From the NCBI GenBank assembly GCA_965601455.1, contig OZ271831.1, positions 434,001 through 498,000 of the forward strand: 64,000 nt of DNA. The letters run 5' to 3'. This document shows positions 60,817 through 64,000 of this stretch, one piece after another; position 1 is the first letter of the stretch; every line of letters starts with the position of its first letter. Under the pieces are notes generated by a model, which had not been told where the DNA came from, made no database searches, and was given only the letters and a program-made list of their open reading frames with translations. Both the position numbers and the translations under genes were made by a program. The DNA comes from JANQEU01 sp965601455 (GTDB lineage Bacteria; Bacteroidota; Bacteroidia; Cytophagales; Cyclobacteriaceae).

Positions 60817-62961
60817 TTATAAATTTTGTAAGTTGTTCTTTGAGCGATCCTTAGTCAGGGTAATAAATACCCCGACGAAAAGAAATCGTTTAGCCGGTTG
60901 TGTTATCGGCTGAGAATCGTAAAAGCCATCAATTCCCGGTTCAGATTCAAATTGGTATCCAAATACATTGTATCGGCCAAGAAGATTAGTAGCTGACAAA
61001 TAAAGAATGAGATTTGGTCTGGGTAGGTAAGCCAGGTTCATACTAAGATCCATGAAGTCTTTGGTTACTCCTCCATTGAATTTGATTTCGTTTGGGTCGT
61101 TGAATGGACGTCCGGAGTTATATCGAAAAGTCGCCCCGATCTGTGATTTAAGTATGCTGAAAAATCTCTTATATACTACTGATAAATTGTGCCTGGAAGA
61201 AAAATTAGGAGTCGTTCTCACAGGGAAATTCAGGTGATCACGTTCGGTGTCAAGGAAGGAGTAGGTAATCCAGAAATCTGTGTTTTTCAAGGTTGTATTA
61301 TCCCGAAAGAAAAGGTCAATCCCCTGAGCATATCCGTTTCCCAGATTGGTATAAGAGAGAGGATTGAATTCATTAGTGAATTTGACAAGGTCGTCATACT
61401 GTTTCCGGTAGATCTCTGCTCTCAGCGTTCTACCATCTTTAATTCTTTGATAGCTTATCATATAATGATCTGCTGTCTCAAAAGAGGGTTGTGTAGAACG
61501 TATCAGGATACCTTCACCAGGTTGTTGATGAAACTTCCCGAAAGCTGCAGAGATCTGGGCGTTTTCACCTGTTTTGTATGCCATGGAAAGCCTGGGAGAG
61601 AGTAAACTTTCTTGATAGAGGGAATAATTGGAAAATCGTAGTCCAGCTCTTAATGTCAGACTGTTTGTGATGTACACGTCATTTTCAAGAAAGCCGGCAG
61701 TAATGTTCGAGGTATAGCCTGATATTCCAGGTTCATTATTGACCATGACGACGTCCTCATTGTGTTTGAGGGACATGAATTCACCGCCAACTTTGATCGT
61801 TAGATTTTTAATATCGGTTGTATAGAAAGTTTTCGCATGTGCGGATTCTTGAACATCATCCACTTGAATCTCGTTGAACTGAATGTCTTCCTGCATATCG
61901 CCATAGCTTCCACCCAGATATACCATTCCGGATTCACCTACAGTCTGCCGGTAACTTGTATTGACATACAGATTCCGATTCGTCAAATTGATATAGTCTG
62001 GTGTTGGATTGTTGATAGAAGGGGAGAACAATGCCATTGAATTCTCATCAAGATTCGCATACACTTTAAGCATGTTATTCTTACCAACTTTTTGTCTTAA
62101 CATGAAAGTGCCGGCTGTAGAAGTAGATCCCTTTTCCCAATCGTATTCCTGTTTTACTATATTATTATAAGGGCTGAGATTAGTATGTTGTATTTGACCG
62201 TAAACCGACCCATTCTCCCATTTTTGAGTGTGTGCAATATCAGCTCCCACACTCATGAGCGAAATCTCCGTTCGGGTTTCTGGTGGAAGGTCATTTGAAG
62301 TCAATGAGATGACTGATGAAAGTGCCTGTCCGAATTCTGCAGAGTATCCGCCAGTGCTAAAAAATGTTCCTTTGAAAAGGAAAGGTGAGAATCGACTTCT
62401 GGTAGGAATTCCGTCAGGTGATGCTGCAAAGAAATTACTTACTAAGGCCCCATCGATGTAGGCCTGTGTTTCGTTTGCAGTCCCACCCCGAACAAAAAGC
62501 CTTCCTGATTCTCCATTAGTTGTAGTTCCAGGTAATGTATTTAGGGCTCCGGTGATGTCGGCTGTACCTCCGGCTGTCATGGCGATGTCTACGGATTTGA
62601 GAACCACGACCTTCTTTTCATCACTTGCTTCGAAACTTCCGGCCGTGATGGTTACACCCGTCATTCGGTTGACTTCTTCCGTCATTTGTAACGATAGATC
62701 CGAGGTCTGTCCAACTGAAATGGGGATTTCTATCACTTCAAAACCAATGAAACTAGCCGTCAGAATCTGCTCACCTACAAGATCCGTGGTAAACGAAAAT
62801 CGTCCATCAATATCTGTGGATGCACCGTCATAGGAGCCCTTCAGGTAGACGTTGACTCCTAGTAATGGTTCTCCTTTCGAATCGGTGACAGTACCATTTA
62901 TTTGGGCCATCGAAAGGAAGGCAACTAATATGCCTAGTATGGTTAAGAGTGTTTTTCGCAT
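60817..62961 (-). CDS. TonB-dependent receptor with CarboxypepD_reg-like domain
   Basis: About 714 residues: signal peptide (MRKTLLTILGILVAFLSMAQ), CarboxypepD_reg-like domain (about 20-105: INGTVTDSKGEPLLGVNVYLKGSYDGASTDIDG), plug with DIAMTAGGTADITGALNTLPG and ESGRLFVRGGTANETQAYIDG, and a barrel ending in FVGVFITLTKD. This is first in an operon with a TPR-like protein and LytS/LytR. TTG further upstream is ignored; ATG 62961 begins the signal. Substrate not known; the plug lacks the SusC-type insert and no SusD follows. Confidence 0.9.
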   Translation of the reverse strand: MRKTLLTILGILVAFLSMAQINGTVTDSKGEPLLGVNVYLKGSYDGASTDIDGRFSFTTDLVGEQILTASFIGFEVIEIPISVGQTSDLSLQMTEEVNRMTGVTITAGSFEASDEKKVVVLKSVDIAMTAGGTADITGALNTLPGTTTNGESGRLFVRGGTANETQAYIDGALVSNFFAASPDGIPTRSRFSPFLFKGTFFSTGGYSAEFGQALSSVISLTSNDLPPETRTEISLMSVGADIAHTQKWENGSVYGQIQHTNLSPYNNIVKQEYDWEKGSTSTAGTFMLRQKVGKNNMLKVYANLDENSMALFSPSINNPTPDYINLTNRNLYVNTSYRQTVGESGMVYLGGSYGDMQEDIQFNEIQVDDVQESAHAKTFYTTDIKNLTIKVGGEFMSLKHNEDVVMVNNEPGISGYTSNITAGFLENDVYITNSLTLRAGLRFSNYSLYQESLLSPRLSMAYKTGENAQISAAFGKFHQQPGEGILIRSTQPSFETADHYMISYQRIKDGRTLRAEIYRKQYDDLVKFTNEFNPLSYTNLGNGYAQGIDLFFRDNTTLKNTDFWITYSFLDTERDHLNFPVRTTPNFSSRHNLSVVYKRFFSILKSQIGATFRYNSGRPFNDPNEIKFNGGVTKDFMDLSMNLAYLPRPNLILYLSATNLLGRYNVFGYQFESEPGIDGFYDSQPITQPAKRFLFVGVFITLTKDRSKNNLQNL

Positions 62962-63089
62962 GATCTTTTGATTATCATGCTTCAAAATTCAAGGTCCAGT
63001 CATTGGATTAATATTTTTTCAGGACGAACTGTCGGAAAAGGTTGACGAATTGTTATGAGTGTGGATTGGAGTAATGCCTTGAAGTAGAT

Positions 63090-64000
63090 TCAGTTCCTGT
63101 TTAGGGATTCAGCCCGACTGATTATGTCCTGATAGACTTGCTTACCCTCCTGGCTTACACTCAGAACTTCTTCTCTCTGGCTCTCCGTTTCGAAAAGGGC
63201 TTTGGATTCAACCCACCCGGAAAGACGATCAATGGTTTTTATGAACTTTCTTGCAGGCTTGGCATAACCTGCTGGTCTTGCATCGAAGTTGATGTACACA
63301 GGATTTGAATGGGCTCCCTCACACCGGACTGCCAGCCATCCGGAATCGTCCACAATGATGGCTGTATTTTCTTCCTGAGTTTTTGAAATCACTTCCCCGT
63401 TAAAGATAATTTCAATCGGGAGATTTCCATCAGGTACAGATGCAACTGCTTCAACCTCAAGTTCAAGCAAATCGTTACTCGCTTCAATGGTGCTTCCAGG
63501 AAGTTCTCCATTTACTTTGAAGAATAACATGGGTCCGGTTGTAATAAAACTTTTACCCGCTTGCAGACCAGCTATCCAATTCTCTACTGTAAAGTCTTTG
63601 TCTTCAAGGTTCACATATACCCTGGGAGTGTCTTTAATGAACCAGTCGGGTCCGGCTGTAGCAGCGATTTTGAAGCCACAGTTTAGCAAATCATACCATA
63701 CAGACAGATTACCACCATTCCCCATGATCTCGGCGAGGTGCACTTTACCCAAGGCTACATCGATAGGCATTTCAAATCCTGTGGAAGGCCAACCGGTTTG
63801 GATACCGCCTCTTTTATACTCAGTGAAGTTGCCAAAATGAGCCGCAATGGTAGTTGCTCCCTGATCTAGTGCCTGGTCCAGGATGCTAGAATTGGATGGA
63901 TAATCAGGACCTCCCAGTTCTCCAAGAGCACCCGTACTGATGGGTTGAATTAGTGATTGGAGTCCTAGAAAAGCCAGATGACCATAAGGATTATTTCGGA
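63090..64000 (-). CDS. CehA/McbA-type metallohydrolase, 5' end missing
   Basis: The minus-strand frame is open from the stop at 63090 to the right edge, giving about 303 C-terminal residues. It includes NNPYGHLAFLG, ATTIAAHFGNF, GKVHLAEIMG, AATAGPDWFIKDTPRVYV and GKSFITTGPMLFFKVNG, as in the PHP-like CehA/McbA family (carbamate or ester hydrolysis with metal). The N-terminal metal-binding His residues lie outside the window, so completeness cannot be judged. It is upstream of the TonB receptor operon on the same strand, about 130 bases before it. Confidence 0.75.
   Translation of the reverse strand, partial: RNNPYGHLAFLGLQSLIQPISTGALGELGGPDYPSNSSILDQALDQGATTIAAHFGNFTEYKRGGIQTGWPSTGFEMPIDVALGKVHLAEIMGNGGNLSVWYDLLNCGFKIAATAGPDWFIKDTPRVYVNLEDKDFTVENWIAGLQAGKSFITTGPMLFFKVNGELPGSTIEASNDLLELEVEAVASVPDGNLPIEIIFNGEVISKTQEENTAIIVDDSGWLAVRCEGAHSNPVYINFDARPAGYAKPARKFIKTIDRLSGWVESKALFETESQREEVLSVSQEGKQVYQDIISRAESLNRN

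Noticed and set aside
1..64000. tRNA, rRNA, CRISPR, IS elements, integrases, phage genes, toxin-antitoxin or restriction genes
   Set aside because: I looked for their hallmarks on both strands and found none; no stretch shows clearly foreign composition.

Overview
The window looks like a chromosomal stretch of a free-living, probably marine or aquatic Bacteroidota bacterium, most likely of the Cytophagales type. The indications are a SusC/SusD pair, three TonB-dependent receptors in all, an FISUMP-domain lipoprotein, 7TM-DISM and propeller/Y_Y_Y sensors, LytS/LytR signalling, a PVC-type haem protein with a CxxCH motif, several membrane-anchored AraC regulators, and the near absence of Shine-Dalgarno sites. 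I see no rRNA, tRNA, CRISPR array, transposase, integrase or phage gene. This is accessory metabolism and signalling, not a mobile island. The coordinates of both edges cut through genes.

Layout. 1-790 is a truncated membrane-anchored esterase. 1-7 kb holds an orphan 7TM-DISM histidine kinase, a kdgK-eda pair (lower Entner-Doudoroff / ketodeoxygluconate catabolism), and a GlxA-type regulator divergent from a small ABM-domain protein. 7-18 kb holds a lipoprotein/retinol-desaturase-like flavoprotein pair, a plus-strand run of Asp-box (BNR) repeat protein, acrylyl-CoA reductase (AcuI) and PrpE-type acyl-CoA synthetase, then a thioesterase coupled to a cytoplasmic molybdopterin oxidoreductase. 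18-26 kb holds two AraC regulators, a SusD/SusC operon and a subfamily-II haloalkane dehalogenase. 26-36 kb holds a PVC-type cytochrome lipoprotein, a serine beta-lactamase-like hydrolase, a subfamily-I haloalkane dehalogenase, an S41 protease and an S33 peptidase. 35.7-39.4 kb is a compact four-gene operon (AspA/AstE-like deacylase, 3-mercaptopyruvate sulfurtransferase, O-methyltransferase, membrane AraC regulator). 39.6-48.5 kb holds a TonB receptor, a GluR0-type ligand-gated potassium channel overlapping a propeller/GAF sensor, and a divergent sodium:solute symporter. 48-56 kb holds stress and small-enzyme genes: AlkD-like, SRPBCC, an ECF sigma factor coupled to DUF1801, three GNATs, FISUMP, a metallo-beta-lactamase fold enzyme, a second membrane-anchored esterase and an Asp/Glu racemase. 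56-63 kb holds a PAS histidine kinase and a TonB receptor / secreted TPR-like protein / LytS / LytR operon. The right edge is a truncated CehA/McbA-type metallohydrolase.

How they work together. The best candidate for an undescribed system is the overlapping pair at 41824-45833. It joins a complete prokaryotic glutamate-receptor-like channel (S1, pore with TVGYGD, SFTASIAS motif, S2) to a large periplasmic propeller sensor that ends in a GAF domain and has no kinase; a sodium symporter diverges from it. Other themes are halogenated or acrylate-type organic compounds (two haloalkane dehalogenases of different subfamilies; AcuI plus PrpE) and outer-membrane uptake coupled to sensing (TonB/TPR/LytSR). 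Intergenic signals worth noting are a TTGTCATATGTGACAA palindrome before the first dehalogenase, a 21-bp-phased direct repeat before an AraC gene, two terminator-like hairpins lying in 5' leaders, and a large two-tier hairpin at 53903-53955.
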